DNA of 40,531 bases from Candidatus Helarchaeota archaeon (GTDB taxonomy: Archaea > Asgardarchaeota > Lokiarchaeia > Helarchaeales > RDOG01), in assembly GCA_019058315.1 (NCBI GenBank), contig JAHPZH010000010.1:1-40531 (forward strand), read 5' to 3'. Positions 1-8,465 of this stretch are shown here, in pieces (the stretch's first letter is position 1; each line of letters starts with the position of its first letter). The position numbers and the translations under genes were made by a program. Below the pieces are notes generated by a model, which was given only the letters and a program-made list of their open reading frames with translations, was not told where the DNA came from and made no database searches.

Positions 1-2
1 CG

Positions 3-89
3 TGGACCAGCCAGTCCCTCCGACTCCGCAAGGAGTATGATGACAAATTCGGGACAAAACCATTCATTTTGCTGAATTGTAGTTCATGA
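3..89 (+). CDS. C-terminal end of an unidentified protein (5' truncated by the window)
   Basis: Frame 3 is open from the window edge to a TGA at 87-89 and encodes 28 residues ending in LNCSS. The terminal peptide looks protein-like (charged stretch LRLRKEYDDKFG, then KPFILLN), but I do not recognise the family. The stop overlaps the ATG of the next gene in an ATGA arrangement, as in translationally coupled genes. The first 60 bases are about 55% G+C by count, far above the following genes, so it may be foreign or a chance open frame. Only the tail is visible, so confidence is low. Confidence 0.35.
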   Translation, partial: WTSQSLRLRKEYDDKFGTKPFILLNCSS

Positions 90-1081
90 GTTCTTTAGAA
101 TCATTTAAATCCAGATTTCATTATTTATTTCCTATGAGTTTTTCAGAATCAGAAAGTAAACAATATAGTCCCACTATATCTAAAATTAGCATGTTGATTG
201 CTGCTATTCTTATGGGAAATGTTGGTTTAGTAGTAAGTTTACTGGCTAATTATCCGCCTTATACAATTACATTATTAAGAGGTATAGGTGGAACCTTATT
301 TCTTACCTTATTTATGATAAAATATCGTTCATTTTCTCGAGATTTCTTTAAAGAATCTTTCAAATTACACTGGAAACCCTTATTGGTATTAGGTGTAATG
401 AACCCTATAGTAATTGGGCTTTATTTTTTTGCTATTATTATTTCAGGATATGCCATTGCTGCGTTCTTATTGTATACAGGAGGTATTTTTGTCCTAATTT
501 TTCTAATAATTGGTAAAGTAGAAACAGTCTCAAAAACAAATATTTTGAGTTTTATTTTAGCTATAATTGGAGTAGCGATAATTATGGAGTTCTGGACTGG
601 TCAAGCTTTATCATATGGTGTTCTAATAGGAATTCTTTCAGGATTCACTTACGCAATTTTCATGTTTTGCACAAAAAAAATATACATTTTTAGGAGTAAT
701 AATACTTCAAAAATTAAAACGGAAGGAGATATTGATATATTAATCGCTTGGCTTTCAACATTTTTTATAATAATTTTATCTCTGCCATTTGGGATATTAG
801 ATCTTTTTAAATTAACCATAACAGAATGGTTATATGTTCTAATTTTGGGTTTAATTCCTACGGCTCTACCTTTTATTCTATTTAATATTGGTATAAAAAA
901 TGATAAGGGAGGAAATATCCTGATTTTATCTTACATTGAGCCATTAGTCGCAACGATTAATGGTATTTTCTTTCAACAGATTTTTTCAATTTATACAATT
1001 ATAGGAGGAGCTTTAATCCTAATAGCTAATATAATTGTGCTTATATATTCAAATAAAAAATCAAATTCTAATAATTCTTGA
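86..1081 (+). CDS. DMT/EamA-family transporter
   Basis: This 331-residue membrane protein has about ten hydrophobic segments arranged as two halves of five, the usual size and layout of EamA (drug/metabolite transporter) permeases. An N-terminal tail of about 33 mostly polar residues precedes the first helix. The first half begins around SKISMLIAAILMGN and contains PPYTITLLRG, a typical EamA helix 2 entry. The second half starts near ILIGILSGFTYAIFMF and ends with the family-typical pattern YIEPLVATINGIFF. The protein should sit in the cytoplasmic membrane and move small metabolites; the substrate cannot be read from sequence. ATG 86 overlaps the preceding stop; an internal Met at residue 17 (ATG 134) is an alternative start. 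The amidohydrolase gene begins just downstream on the same strand, so co-transcription is likely. Confidence 0.85.
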   Translation: MSSLESFKSRFHYLFPMSFSESESKQYSPTISKISMLIAAILMGNVGLVVSLLANYPPYTITLLRGIGGTLFLTLFMIKYRSFSRDFFKESFKLHWKPLLVLGVMNPIVIGLYFFAIIISGYAIAAFLLYTGGIFVLIFLIIGKVETVSKTNILSFILAIIGVAIIMEFWTGQALSYGVLIGILSGFTYAIFMFCTKKIYIFRSNNTSKIKTEGDIDILIAWLSTFFIIILSLPFGILDLFKLTITEWLYVLILGLIPTALPFILFNIGIKNDKGGNILILSYIEPLVATINGIFFQQIFSIYTIIGGALILIANIIVLIYSNKKSNSNNS

Positions 1082-1103
1082 AATTTAATAAAAGTTGATA
1101 AAA

Positions 1104-2720
1104 ATGAGTTATGATATCCTTATTAAGAATGGCAGAATTATCGACGGTGCTGGAAATCCTTGGTATTATGCTGATGTAGCAATTAAAGATGGTAAAATTG
1201 TTAAAATTAGACCTCAATTAGACGTAATCGCTACTAAAATCATCGATGCTAATGGATTAATTGTTTGTCCAGGTTTTATTGATCTTCATTCCCATACGGA
1301 TTTTATTCTACCCTTTCTTAGTAGAGTAGAATCTTTCATAAGACAAGGAATAACTACTTGTGTAGTCGGCATGTGTGGTGATAGTCTCGCTCCTATCCCT
1401 CCCGAGAGAGTAGATGATGCTAAAAAGTTATTATGCACAATTAATCCGGCATTTGCCAATTTAAATATTTCATGGAATACGTTTGAAGAATATCTGAATA
1501 AAATGGAAAAAGTCCGTTGTCCGCTAAATTTGGTATTTTTTGTGGGATATAACAATATAAGACTCGCTGGAGGAGCTGCATTTGAAAACAGATTGCCCAC
1601 AAATAAGGAGCTCGAAAGTATGAAGAATTATCTGGCAGAAGCTATGGAAGCAGGAGCTTTCGGTATGAGCACTGGATTGATTTATTCTCCTCAGGTTTAT
1701 GCGAAAACTGAAGAACTCATCGAATTGGCTAAGGTTGTAGCTAAGTATAGAGGCTTATATTTTTCCCACATTCGCGGTGAAGGCAAAACCTTAATAAATG
1801 CAGTTAAAGAATTTATTGAAATTATTGAAAAGTCTGGTTGTATTGGCGGCCAAATTGCACACCATAAAGTTTCTGGGAAAATTTATTGGGGAACAAGCAA
1901 AGAAAGCTTACGCCTGATAGAAGAAGCGAATTCTCGTGGTATTAATATTAGTTGTGATCAATATCCCTACACCCGTGGCATGACTTCTCTCTCTACCATT
2001 CTCCCTCCTTGGGTTCATGAAGGTGGCGTAGATAAAATTCTTGAACGTCTACAAAATTCCAAAGATAGAAATCGTATTAAGAATGAAACTAGAAATGAAG
2101 GTTGGGAAAATTTTATCCATGAAAATGGATTTGAGTCTATCTATATTTCAACAGTTAATACAAAGAAATGGAAAGATATAGAAGGTAAAAATATTGCAGA
2201 AATTACAAAGATCAAAGGAAAGATAGATGGTTGGGAGACTTTATTTGAAATCTTAATCGATGAAAAAGGAGGAGGTACTATGACTATCGAAAGTATGTGC
2301 GAAGAGGATATTCGCCGAATTATGACTAATCGATATCAAATGGTCGGAACAGATGGCATTGGAGTTCCAGCTAACCCTTCTTTCGGAAAATTTCATCCTC
2401 GTTTTTTTGGCACTTATCCTCGGATCCTTGGTAAGTACGTTCGTGAAGAAAAGGTTTTAACTTTAGAGGAGGCTATTCGAAAAATGACTTCCTTCCCTGC
2501 TCAACGGTTGGGTTTGAGGGATAGAGGTTTAATTAGAGAAGACTTGTGGGCAGATCTTGTTATTTTCGATCCCAATACAGTGATTGATATAGCAACATAT
2601 GAAAATCCACTTCAATACCCTGAAGGAATTCCACATGTCATTGTTAATGGTATAATCATAGTAGAGAATAATAAACAAAATAGAAAATATCCAGGAAGAG
2701 TATTACGTCGACCAACTTAA
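1104..2720 (+). CDS. N-acyl-D-amino-acid deacylase / D-aminoacylase family amidohydrolase
   Basis: The 538-residue protein is a full-length amidohydrolase of the D-aminoacylase type, which hydrolyses N-acylated D-amino acids (or related imides) using metal at the end of a TIM barrel. The N-terminal beta-sandwich reads YDILIKNGRIIDGAG and leads to the metal-binding HSH of DLHSHTD (residues 62-64 from this start). Further hallmarks are a Cys in GMCGDSLAP (a conserved Cys is a zinc ligand in characterised D-aminoacylases), GMSTGLIYSP, SHIRGEG, AHHKVSG and the catalytic-Asp segment VGTDGIG. The C-terminal ADLVIFDP strand closes the composite domain. An in-frame TTG at 1095 would add three residues, but the ATG matches family starts better. 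It lies 22 bases after the EamA gene, so uptake and hydrolysis of the same compound is a reasonable inference. Confidence 0.85.
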   Translation: MSYDILIKNGRIIDGAGNPWYYADVAIKDGKIVKIRPQLDVIATKIIDANGLIVCPGFIDLHSHTDFILPFLSRVESFIRQGITTCVVGMCGDSLAPIPPERVDDAKKLLCTINPAFANLNISWNTFEEYLNKMEKVRCPLNLVFFVGYNNIRLAGGAAFENRLPTNKELESMKNYLAEAMEAGAFGMSTGLIYSPQVYAKTEELIELAKVVAKYRGLYFSHIRGEGKTLINAVKEFIEIIEKSGCIGGQIAHHKVSGKIYWGTSKESLRLIEEANSRGINISCDQYPYTRGMTSLSTILPPWVHEGGVDKILERLQNSKDRNRIKNETRNEGWENFIHENGFESIYISTVNTKKWKDIEGKNIAEITKIKGKIDGWETLFEILIDEKGGGTMTIESMCEEDIRRIMTNRYQMVGTDGIGVPANPSFGKFHPRFFGTYPRILGKYVREEKVLTLEEAIRKMTSFPAQRLGLRDRGLIREDLWADLVIFDPNTVIDIATYENPLQYPEGIPHVIVNGIIIVENNKQNRKYPGRVLRRPT

Positions 2721-2757
2721 AAATCAATTAATTAAAAACTAATTAAGGTAATTAGTT

Positions 2758-4566
2758 ATGACAGAAGCTCCTTCTAATGAAATAAAAAGTGAAAAAAAAA
2801 GTCGGATAGATGTCTTTAAGGAGTCAGGTGCATCTAGAGCAGTTGCCAGTTCAAGCTGGACCATCTTAATGGCAGTAATAGGAGCTATTATGCTTTTTAT
2901 TTACCAAATAATTGCTGGAAATCTGTATACTGAGGGAGAATTAAATTTTTACGGTCTTACTTCAATGTTTTTTTCATTTGCAGTTATTTTCAGCTTGGGA
3001 GCTAGTGGTGCATTCATCAAACTCGCAAAAGAAAGCTTTGTTTTAGATGAAGAAAAAGGAAAACATCGGGCAATTCAAATGGCTAAAATTAATTTTATTC
3101 TTGGGTTCTCAATTAATATAGTTATGTTCATTCTCGCATTTCTTTCTATTCATGATATAGGACTATTTATTATGTTACTTGGTGCTGCTTCAGCAGTCCT
3201 AATCGCATTTTTAAGAGATATATTTACAAATCTTTTAGGAGTAATGAATCGATTCGATCTTGGTGCCATTATAGGAGGACTATTTGGGGTTGTCGTTTGT
3301 ATTTTTGGATTTACTATCATTATTTTTAATATTGCACCCGAATATCTTGCCTTTGTTCCAGCAACCATGTTATTCCTTATGTTGATCTTATCTGTAGTTT
3401 TTTACAACAGAATCAAACCAAAAGGGTTAGGATTCAAGGATTTATTTTTTCCCTCAAAAAAATATCCCCTTACAAAGGATTTTACGAACGAATATTTGAA
3501 ATATGGTGGGCTTACCACAATTTCTAACCTTGTGGTTTATGGATTTTATTCTCAAATAGTACTTTTAATGACTTTTATTTGTTATTATTTCTGGGGAGGT
3601 GCATTAGGCTTAGGAGGACTTATAACTTGGGAAAAAATGACTCAATTACTCATTTTAATTGATTCATTTGTCTTTATTGAAGTTGCTGTAATTTTATTTT
3701 CGGGTCCAGTAAATGTTGAAATTGCTGAAGCATGTGTTAAAAATGATTATGAATGTATAGAGAATTCACTTAATGCAGTAGGAAGAGTAGGATTGGTTAT
3801 TTCAATGCCACTTTCTGTTGCCATGCTAGTGCTCGCTCGACAATTACTCCTCCTTTTTATGGCGGGTTCCGTTTCTTTCTCAATTTTTGGTCTTACTGTT
3901 GTTACAGAAGATTTATTATTCCAAGGATGGGCCACAATGGCAGTAACGGGATTTGGACAATCATTTTATGGATTAGCTTGTATTTATGGTGCGGGTCTTA
4001 TTGGAGCAGGTCGTGCAAAACAATCTGCAATTGCCTTTGGTATTGGGGCGATAATCTTATTCATTTCGACTCCAATATTCATTTTTCTATTGGGTGCTAT
4101 TGATAATCTATTTCCAATTTGGGGAACCTATAATTATTCACTTATTGGAGCGGGTTTTTCATTTCTAGTAAGTGGAATTTTCGTTTTTCCCTATCTAGCT
4201 ATATATTCAAAGAGATATTTCAAAATTAACTTTGATCTACGCATTAAACGGACTATTATCTGTATGGTAATACTAGGATTATATCTATTTTTAGCCCCTA
4301 TTGAACCATATGCTTATTTTCTCAATTCTATTCTTCATATTGGATTAGGACTTGGTCAATTTGTATCATTCTTGACTTTCCTATTAATCGGACTCTTCTT
4401 ATTAATTATTTTATATTGTTTCTTCGGAGTTTTTGGAAAAGGTGATGGAAAAATTCTTCAAGATACCTTTGATTCCTTTAACCAAGGATGGATAGCACAT
4501 TTTTTACGGAAAATGGGGCGATTCTTTTATAATTTGAATCCTAAAAACCCAAAATTAGATAATTAA
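2758..4566 (+). CDS. Polysaccharide/oligosaccharide flippase-like membrane protein (MOP superfamily)
   Basis: This 602-residue protein has a soluble Lys/Ser-rich N-terminus of about 30 residues followed by some 13-14 hydrophobic segments. The order and spacing resemble Wzx/PST-type flippases: an early ASRAVASSSWTILMAVIGAIM helix, then GLTSMFFSFAVIFSLGASGAFIK and a helix pair ending in LGVMNRFDLGAIIGG. Flippases of this superfamily turn lipid-linked sugars across the membrane, and archaeal homologues often serve N-glycosylation or surface polysaccharides. No glycosyltransferase lies nearby, so the substrate is open. A short hydrophilic tail (KGDGKILQDTFDSFNQ) follows the last helix. It starts 37 bases after the amidohydrolase on the same strand. 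Family assignment rests on topology and a few motifs, so a different MOP branch is possible. Confidence 0.7.
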   Translation: MTEAPSNEIKSEKKSRIDVFKESGASRAVASSSWTILMAVIGAIMLFIYQIIAGNLYTEGELNFYGLTSMFFSFAVIFSLGASGAFIKLAKESFVLDEEKGKHRAIQMAKINFILGFSINIVMFILAFLSIHDIGLFIMLLGAASAVLIAFLRDIFTNLLGVMNRFDLGAIIGGLFGVVVCIFGFTIIIFNIAPEYLAFVPATMLFLMLILSVVFYNRIKPKGLGFKDLFFPSKKYPLTKDFTNEYLKYGGLTTISNLVVYGFYSQIVLLMTFICYYFWGGALGLGGLITWEKMTQLLILIDSFVFIEVAVILFSGPVNVEIAEACVKNDYECIENSLNAVGRVGLVISMPLSVAMLVLARQLLLLFMAGSVSFSIFGLTVVTEDLLFQGWATMAVTGFGQSFYGLACIYGAGLIGAGRAKQSAIAFGIGAIILFISTPIFIFLLGAIDNLFPIWGTYNYSLIGAGFSFLVSGIFVFPYLAIYSKRYFKINFDLRIKRTIICMVILGLYLFLAPIEPYAYFLNSILHIGLGLGQFVSFLTFLLIGLFLLIILYCFFGVFGKGDGKILQDTFDSFNQGWIAHFLRKMGRFFYNLNPKNPKLDN

Positions 4567-4610
4567 AAATACAAAAATATAAAAAAAGTTGAATAAATTT
4601 TTCCTAGATT

Positions 4611-5336
4611 TCATTTTAGATAGAATTTGTTTATATATTTTGAAAGCTCTACAAAAAGTTCCTTAATTTCTTGAGTTGATTTCTTACCTTTGCTAAAAAT
4701 TTCTACTTTATATTTTGATATCTCTTCAGCTTCGTCTTTAGGTTTTAATGAAAAAATAGCCTCTTTTTTAGTTATTTTTGGCTCATTAAGAGCAGTTTTT
4801 ATTTTTGTAATTTGTTTTGAAACAATTTTTTTATTAACTGCTTTATCTATATAATCTAGAATAGAATGTGCAATATCCCATGTAATTTGGGGATATATAA
4901 ACCTGCCAGATCCTACGACATCAACGTGATAAAACTGAATATCTTGATAAATAATTTGATCAACAAAAATTTCATTTTCTACCATTTGTTCTGCTATTTT
5001 CTTTACATTTTTCTTATTTATTGATGGCAAAATCATTCCAATAGCTCTTCCTATTTCAACAAGTCTTCTTTCTTCCTCTGACGGTTCGAAATAATTGGGA
5101 GCTGGTGCACCCAAAATCATGTTACCTGGAACAATTTTACCGGGTTTATCCAAAGCTAATCTTTGATATTTTTTAAATTCTTTAATAATATTCACGAAAT
5201 TTTCAATATTTGTAATTTTTTTTAGATCTTCTAAGAATTTCGCATCAACTTGTGGCGGAATTACTACGGGACCTTCGCGTTCTCTAGATTCCTTATAAAT
5301 TTCCTCTAATGATTTTTCCTTTTTGGATTTGCCCAT
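4611..5336 (-). CDS. Hypothetical protein
   Basis: I do not recognise this protein (about 241 residues from ATG 5336; an in-frame GTG at 5390 would give 259). It is soluble and charged, with no signal peptide or membrane segment. The N-terminus is Lys/Glu-rich (MGKSKKEKSLEEIYKESRERE) and then reads PVVIPPQVDAKFLEDLKKI. A central part contains PGNMILGAPAPNYFEPSEEERRLVEIGRAIGM, and a conserved-looking stretch VDVVGSGRFIYPQITWDIAHSILDYI precedes a Lys-rich helical C-terminus. It converges on the flippase gene across 44 bases of AT-rich sequence. It follows the methyltransferase fusion on the same strand after about 110 bases and may be the last gene of that transcript. The ATG is preferred because GAAGTG lies a few bases upstream and the added GTG-start segment looks like leader sequence. 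Confidence 0.6.
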   Translation of the reverse strand: MGKSKKEKSLEEIYKESREREGPVVIPPQVDAKFLEDLKKITNIENFVNIIKEFKKYQRLALDKPGKIVPGNMILGAPAPNYFEPSEEERRLVEIGRAIGMILPSINKKNVKKIAEQMVENEIFVDQIIYQDIQFYHVDVVGSGRFIYPQITWDIAHSILDYIDKAVNKKIVSKQITKIKTALNEPKITKKEAIFSLKPKDEAEEISKYKVEIFSKGKKSTQEIKELFVELSKYINKFYLK

Positions 5337-5445
5337 TTTTAACACTTCAATTTTTTTTATTAAGAATTTTTTAGATTCGTTATTTAACACTTAATAAATT
5401 ATTTGCTGGTTTTTTTATTTTCCTAAATTTTAAAATCAGAAAGAA

Positions 5446-6711
5446 TTAACCATTAGTAGCTTGCACACCATGAACAAAAATCATTACTCTCTGCCCAACA
5501 TTTCTACCTTGGTCGTAATCATCAGCAAAAGAACACGATACATTCCACCCAACTTTTGCAAAAAAGGAGGGAACATTTTTTACATCAAGACCCCATTTAA
5601 AATGCTTAGAAAAAGAATCCTTTAGAAGTTCATTTCTAATAATACGATTAGGAATCCATCTTGATTGGTGCATAATATCCACGAAGATTTGACTATTTTG
5701 TGCACTTATCTCAGCTGTTTTTGAAAGTAGAGTGACAATTTTTTCTTGTTCCATATAGTAGACAAGACCTTCTAAAACCCAAAAAGTGGGAGTATTACTC
5801 GAAAATCCGCTATTTAAAAGAATGGAGGACCATTTGGGTTCAGAGATATCTGCAGAAATACGTATAAGATCACATAATGGTTGTTTGTCTTGCAAAATCT
5901 TTTCTTTATAGTGGATAACAATGGGGAGATCAATCTCGAATAATTTATGGAGATTTTTTTGGATTGGTGTGAATCGATAAGCACGCGTGTCCAAACCAGC
6001 CCCTAATAGAACGATCTGGGATTTCGAATGTGCATCGCACCAAGGTTTTAACAAGTTTTCTTCAATGTAATATGAACGAACGATTGGATAATCCATTTCG
6101 GAGTAACGTATATGCTCTTTAAGATATGAAGACAAATCACCAGCGAGTTTTTCTGCGAATGGATCAATAATAAGAGGATTATCACGCTTGTATTCTTGAG
6201 CACGGTAATATGCCATAAGACGGGATGTGAAAGGTATACTAGCACTCTTATTATCCATACTTTGTTTGTTTTTAGATGAATTATCATCCATTTTCTGATT
6301 TTTCAGCCCTAATTGTTCGCTTTTATCTATATAAGTTCCTTTACCACTTAAAGAAGCTAAAGCTCTAGCTAGCTCCATATATGCAAAACCTACAATTCCG
6401 TCTGGTTCAATACGAACAATGATTGTTCTCTTGTCATCTTTAGCTCCTACAATATGACCTTCACCCTTAATGGAGGTTGCAATTAATCTTTCGTTTGAAC
6501 AGAGTCTGATTATGTATCTAATTCCAGAAAACATAATGGGATTAGTCTTCATAGAAGACCAGTTAGAAATTAATTTGTTGATATCTGCTTTTATATCCCA
6601 ATTATCTGTTGAATAAATAATATCAGCTTTTCCCTCAATTAAAGCAACTGAAATAACATAAGGTAAAGCTTGCTTTAGTTTAGATAAAATAGCTTCGTAA
6701 TTTACGGACAT
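5446..6711 (-). CDS. Roadblock-like domain fused to an LCMT/PPM1-type SAM-dependent methyltransferase
   Basis: This is a two-domain protein of 421 residues. Residues about 4-122 look like a Roadblock/profilin-fold module: a first helix YEAILSKLKQALP, strand VISVALIEG, then IIYSTDNWDI, a strand with RLIATSIKGEGHIVGA and a closing helix MELARALASL. Residues 126-157 are a Ser/Asn/Lys-rich linker. Residues 158-421 are a leucine-carboxyl-methyltransferase-type enzyme with DPFAEKLAGD (183-192), the SAM-binding LGAGLDTRAYRF (236-247), the acidic EIDLP (259-263) and WVLEGLVYYM (311-320), all canonical for this family. The methyl acceptor is unknown. The gene follows the cupin gene by 16 bases and is surely co-transcribed with it. 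The methyltransferase call is firm; the N-terminal domain call is inference from pattern and from other Roadblock proteins in this window. Confidence 0.8.
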   Translation of the reverse strand: MSVNYEAILSKLKQALPYVISVALIEGKADIIYSTDNWDIKADINKLISNWSSMKTNPIMFSGIRYIIRLCSNERLIATSIKGEGHIVGAKDDKRTIIVRIEPDGIVGFAYMELARALASLSGKGTYIDKSEQLGLKNQKMDDNSSKNKQSMDNKSASIPFTSRLMAYYRAQEYKRDNPLIIDPFAEKLAGDLSSYLKEHIRYSEMDYPIVRSYYIEENLLKPWCDAHSKSQIVLLGAGLDTRAYRFTPIQKNLHKLFEIDLPIVIHYKEKILQDKQPLCDLIRISADISEPKWSSILLNSGFSSNTPTFWVLEGLVYYMEQEKIVTLLSKTAEISAQNSQIFVDIMHQSRWIPNRIIRNELLKDSFSKHFKWGLDVKNVPSFFAKVGWNVSCSFADDYDQGRNVGQRVMIFVHGVQATNG

Positions 6712-6727
6712 TTATAGATAAGACCTT

Positions 6728-7183
6728 TCAATCATCTTCTATGGGCAAACCAATAATTACTTTTTTATCAGTGAAAAAACTATCAGACATTGAATCATGA
6801 GTAGAAATTTCTTCTACAATTGCACCTTCTTTTGAACTGAAAGTATGATTAGTACCTGGTTCTAGATTATAATGGTCACCAGGTTTTAGTGTTATAGTTT
6901 TATCAGGCAATGTTAAGATCACTTCACCTTTATGGCAGAAAAAAGTCTCTTTTTTCTTTTTATGATGGTGTTCAGGACATCGTTGTCCAGGTAAAAGAAT
7001 TAACCACTTGGAACAGTATTCGGGTTCATTAATTCTTGTAACCAAAGCCATACCAATTTGTTCAAAATTATTGAAACCATAAGTCGCAATTCGAAATTGT
7101 ACATCTGGTAAAATAGGAATACCGGCTTCAGCTAATTTCTTTCGAGCTATTTCCTCGTATTTCTTAAATTCAGATCTCTTCAT
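6728..7183 (-). CDS. Cupin, D-lyxose ketol-isomerase-like
   Basis: The 151-residue protein is a single-domain cupin. The metal-binding first motif is CPEHHHKKKKETFFCHKGEV with His72/His74 and Glu79; the second motif PGDHYNLEPGTNHTFSS supplies His113. The order YCSKWLILLPGQRCPEHHH, then KGEV, then a terminal EEISTHDSMSDSFFTDKK closely resembles D-lyxose isomerases of the bacterial YdaE type (D-lyxose to D-xylulose, or mannose to fructose), which are slightly longer. It lacks the proline-rich insert found between the metal residues in YdaE-like enzymes. It is first in a transcript with the methyltransferase fusion. A TATA-like ATATATAAT stretch lies about 30-45 bases upstream on this strand. 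Sugar isomerase is the best guess, but general cupins can be mistaken for this group. Confidence 0.75.
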   Translation of the reverse strand: MKRSEFKKYEEIARKKLAEAGIPILPDVQFRIATYGFNNFEQIGMALVTRINEPEYCSKWLILLPGQRCPEHHHKKKKETFFCHKGEVILTLPDKTITLKPGDHYNLEPGTNHTFSSKEGAIVEEISTHDSMSDSFFTDKKVIIGLPIEDD

Positions 7184-7367
7184 ATTAACACCAGAAATAC
7201 AAAAAGCGGAATTATATATATTATAAATGTCAAATTTAGTTTTAAATCATTTATATATCTTAAAAATTCCTTATGATTCAAAAAAGTGATATTATAAAAA
7301 TATTGAATTATTATAAATATCAACTTTGGATTGATTAAAAAAAACATTAAAGGAAAGAGGATTTAAA
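7184..7367. promoter_or_regulatory. Divergent intergenic region between the cupin and TPR genes
   Basis: These 184 bases are strongly AT-rich and separate two divergently read genes. TATA-like tracts occur near 7213-7226 (reading toward the cupin gene) and near 7311-7320 (TTATAAATAT, reading toward the TPR gene). A GGAAAGAGG ribosome-binding stretch sits about ten bases before the TPR start at 7368. Exact transcription starts cannot be read from sequence. Confidence 0.45.
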
Positions 7368-7979
7368 ATGGATGAGATTAAATCTTCAATAATAAGAGCC
7401 AAAGAATGTTTTGAGAAGAAACAGTATGAAAACTTGATTCAAATTTTAGAGAGTATTATTCAGAAAAATCGAAATCTTCTTGACGAAGAGGAATCTAAAA
7501 CAGATTTAGGAGAAATGTATTTACTTTTTGCTAAATCCTTTTTAGCTCTTAATAAATTAGATGAATCTTTAAAACATGCAAATGACTGCCTTCACCTAGC
7601 AAAAAATTGTAAATTTTTCTCCTTACAGGCGAAAACATTAAGAATTCTTGGTAGCATTTACTCTCAGAAAGGAAATCATTTAAAGAGCCTAGAATTATTG
7701 AGAAAATCACTACAACTTGAACAGAAGATCGGGGATAAAATCGGTGAAGCCTATGCCTTGTTTGAATTAGGAATTGAAGAAGCAGATGGCGAGGAATTAA
7801 ATGAAAGCATAGAACATTTAAAGCATGCTGTAAAAATTTTCAAAAATTTGGATCGGGAAAAAGATGCACAAACGGTTCAAAAAGAATTAACCATAATTTT
7901 AGAAGAGATGGATGAAGATAAGTGGCTAGAGGAAAAGATACCAAAAAAATTCCGTGAAAAGAAAGGTATGAAACTATAA
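7368..7979 (+). CDS. TPR-repeat protein
   Basis: This is a 203-residue soluble helical protein with tetratricopeptide repeats. The clearest unit is residues about 86-119 (AKTLRILGSIYSQKGNHLKS, with the W/L-G-Y-A-type spacing of TPR helices). It is preceded by a unit with EMYLLFAKSFLALNKLDESLKHA and followed by IGEAYALFELGIEEADGEELNESIEHL. The last about 35 residues are charged (EDKWLEEKIPKKFREKK). TPR proteins are scaffolds for protein contacts, and no partner is evident from the flanking genes. A strong GGAAAGAGG ribosome site precedes ATG 7368. The gene ends close to a U-rich tract at 7996-8017. Confidence 0.85.
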   Translation: MDEIKSSIIRAKECFEKKQYENLIQILESIIQKNRNLLDEEESKTDLGEMYLLFAKSFLALNKLDESLKHANDCLHLAKNCKFFSLQAKTLRILGSIYSQKGNHLKSLELLRKSLQLEQKIGDKIGEAYALFELGIEEADGEELNESIEHLKHAVKIFKNLDREKDAQTVQKELTIILEEMDEDKWLEEKIPKKFREKKGMKL

Positions 7980-7995
7980 TTGTGAATTTTAAGCT

Positions 7996-8020
7996 TCTTT
8001 CTCTTTTGGATTTTTTTATT
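7996..8020 (+). terminator. U-rich termination tract after the TPR gene
   Basis: Shortly after the TPR stop the + strand carries TTCTTTCTCTTTTGGA followed by seven T residues. Archaeal transcription often ends at such T-runs without a hairpin. It overlaps the end of the convergent DUF2769-like gene. Confidence 0.4.
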
Positions 8021-8339
8021 ATTTACCAGCTTTGGAGAGCTCCAGTGCACTACCTTGAGTGCAATAATTAACCCATCTAAGACTCATTTGTTTGCTAATT
8101 GGACATTGTCCACAAAGACACCCTTTTTCCTCCTTTATCAGTGAACTCTTACCTATTGAACAAAATGCAAGATTTGTTTCGCCTGTCCCCTCATAGCTTG
8201 GACATTTTCCACAATAATCTTTACAAATATACTTCACTTGATCAAAGGCATCTCTTTTTTGTTTCTCCGTCATTTTATCCATAATTTTAATCTTTTCTTC
8301 AAATGGGAGATTCTTGAAGTTCTCTTCGAGGTCTGACAT
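8019..8339 (-). CDS. Cys-rich DUF2769-like protein
   Basis: The protein is 106 residues from ATG 8339 (an ATG at 8351 gives 110; a GGTG six bases before 8339 favours the shorter form). A helical N-terminus (NLPFEEKIKIMDKMTEKQKRDAFDQVK) precedes a Cys-rich half with CKDYCGKCPSY, FCSIGKS, EEKGCLCGQCPISKQM and a terminal NYCTQGSA. That order of eight cysteines is what I know from DUF2769, a small mainly archaeal family of unknown function that presumably binds metal or an iron-sulfur cluster. The gene lies 126 bases downstream of the second Roadblock gene on the same strand, so it could be a loosely attached last gene of that operon. Confidence 0.7.
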   Translation of the reverse strand: MSDLEENFKNLPFEEKIKIMDKMTEKQKRDAFDQVKYICKDYCGKCPSYEGTGETNLAFCSIGKSSLIKEEKGCLCGQCPISKQMSLRWVNYCTQGSALELSKAGK

Positions 8340-8465
8340 TAATTTCACCATGATTTTACATTCTTTGTATTATATTTAGAAATTAAATTTTTATTACTTA
8401 TTATTTCCATTCTTAATAATTGAAATAATGTTCAAATGTTTAAGTAAAATATAAATAATTGGTTC

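Noticed and set aside
1286..1600. 104-residue antisense frame in the amidohydrolase gene
   Set aside because: Shadow of the conserved metal-binding region; no independent evidence of coding.
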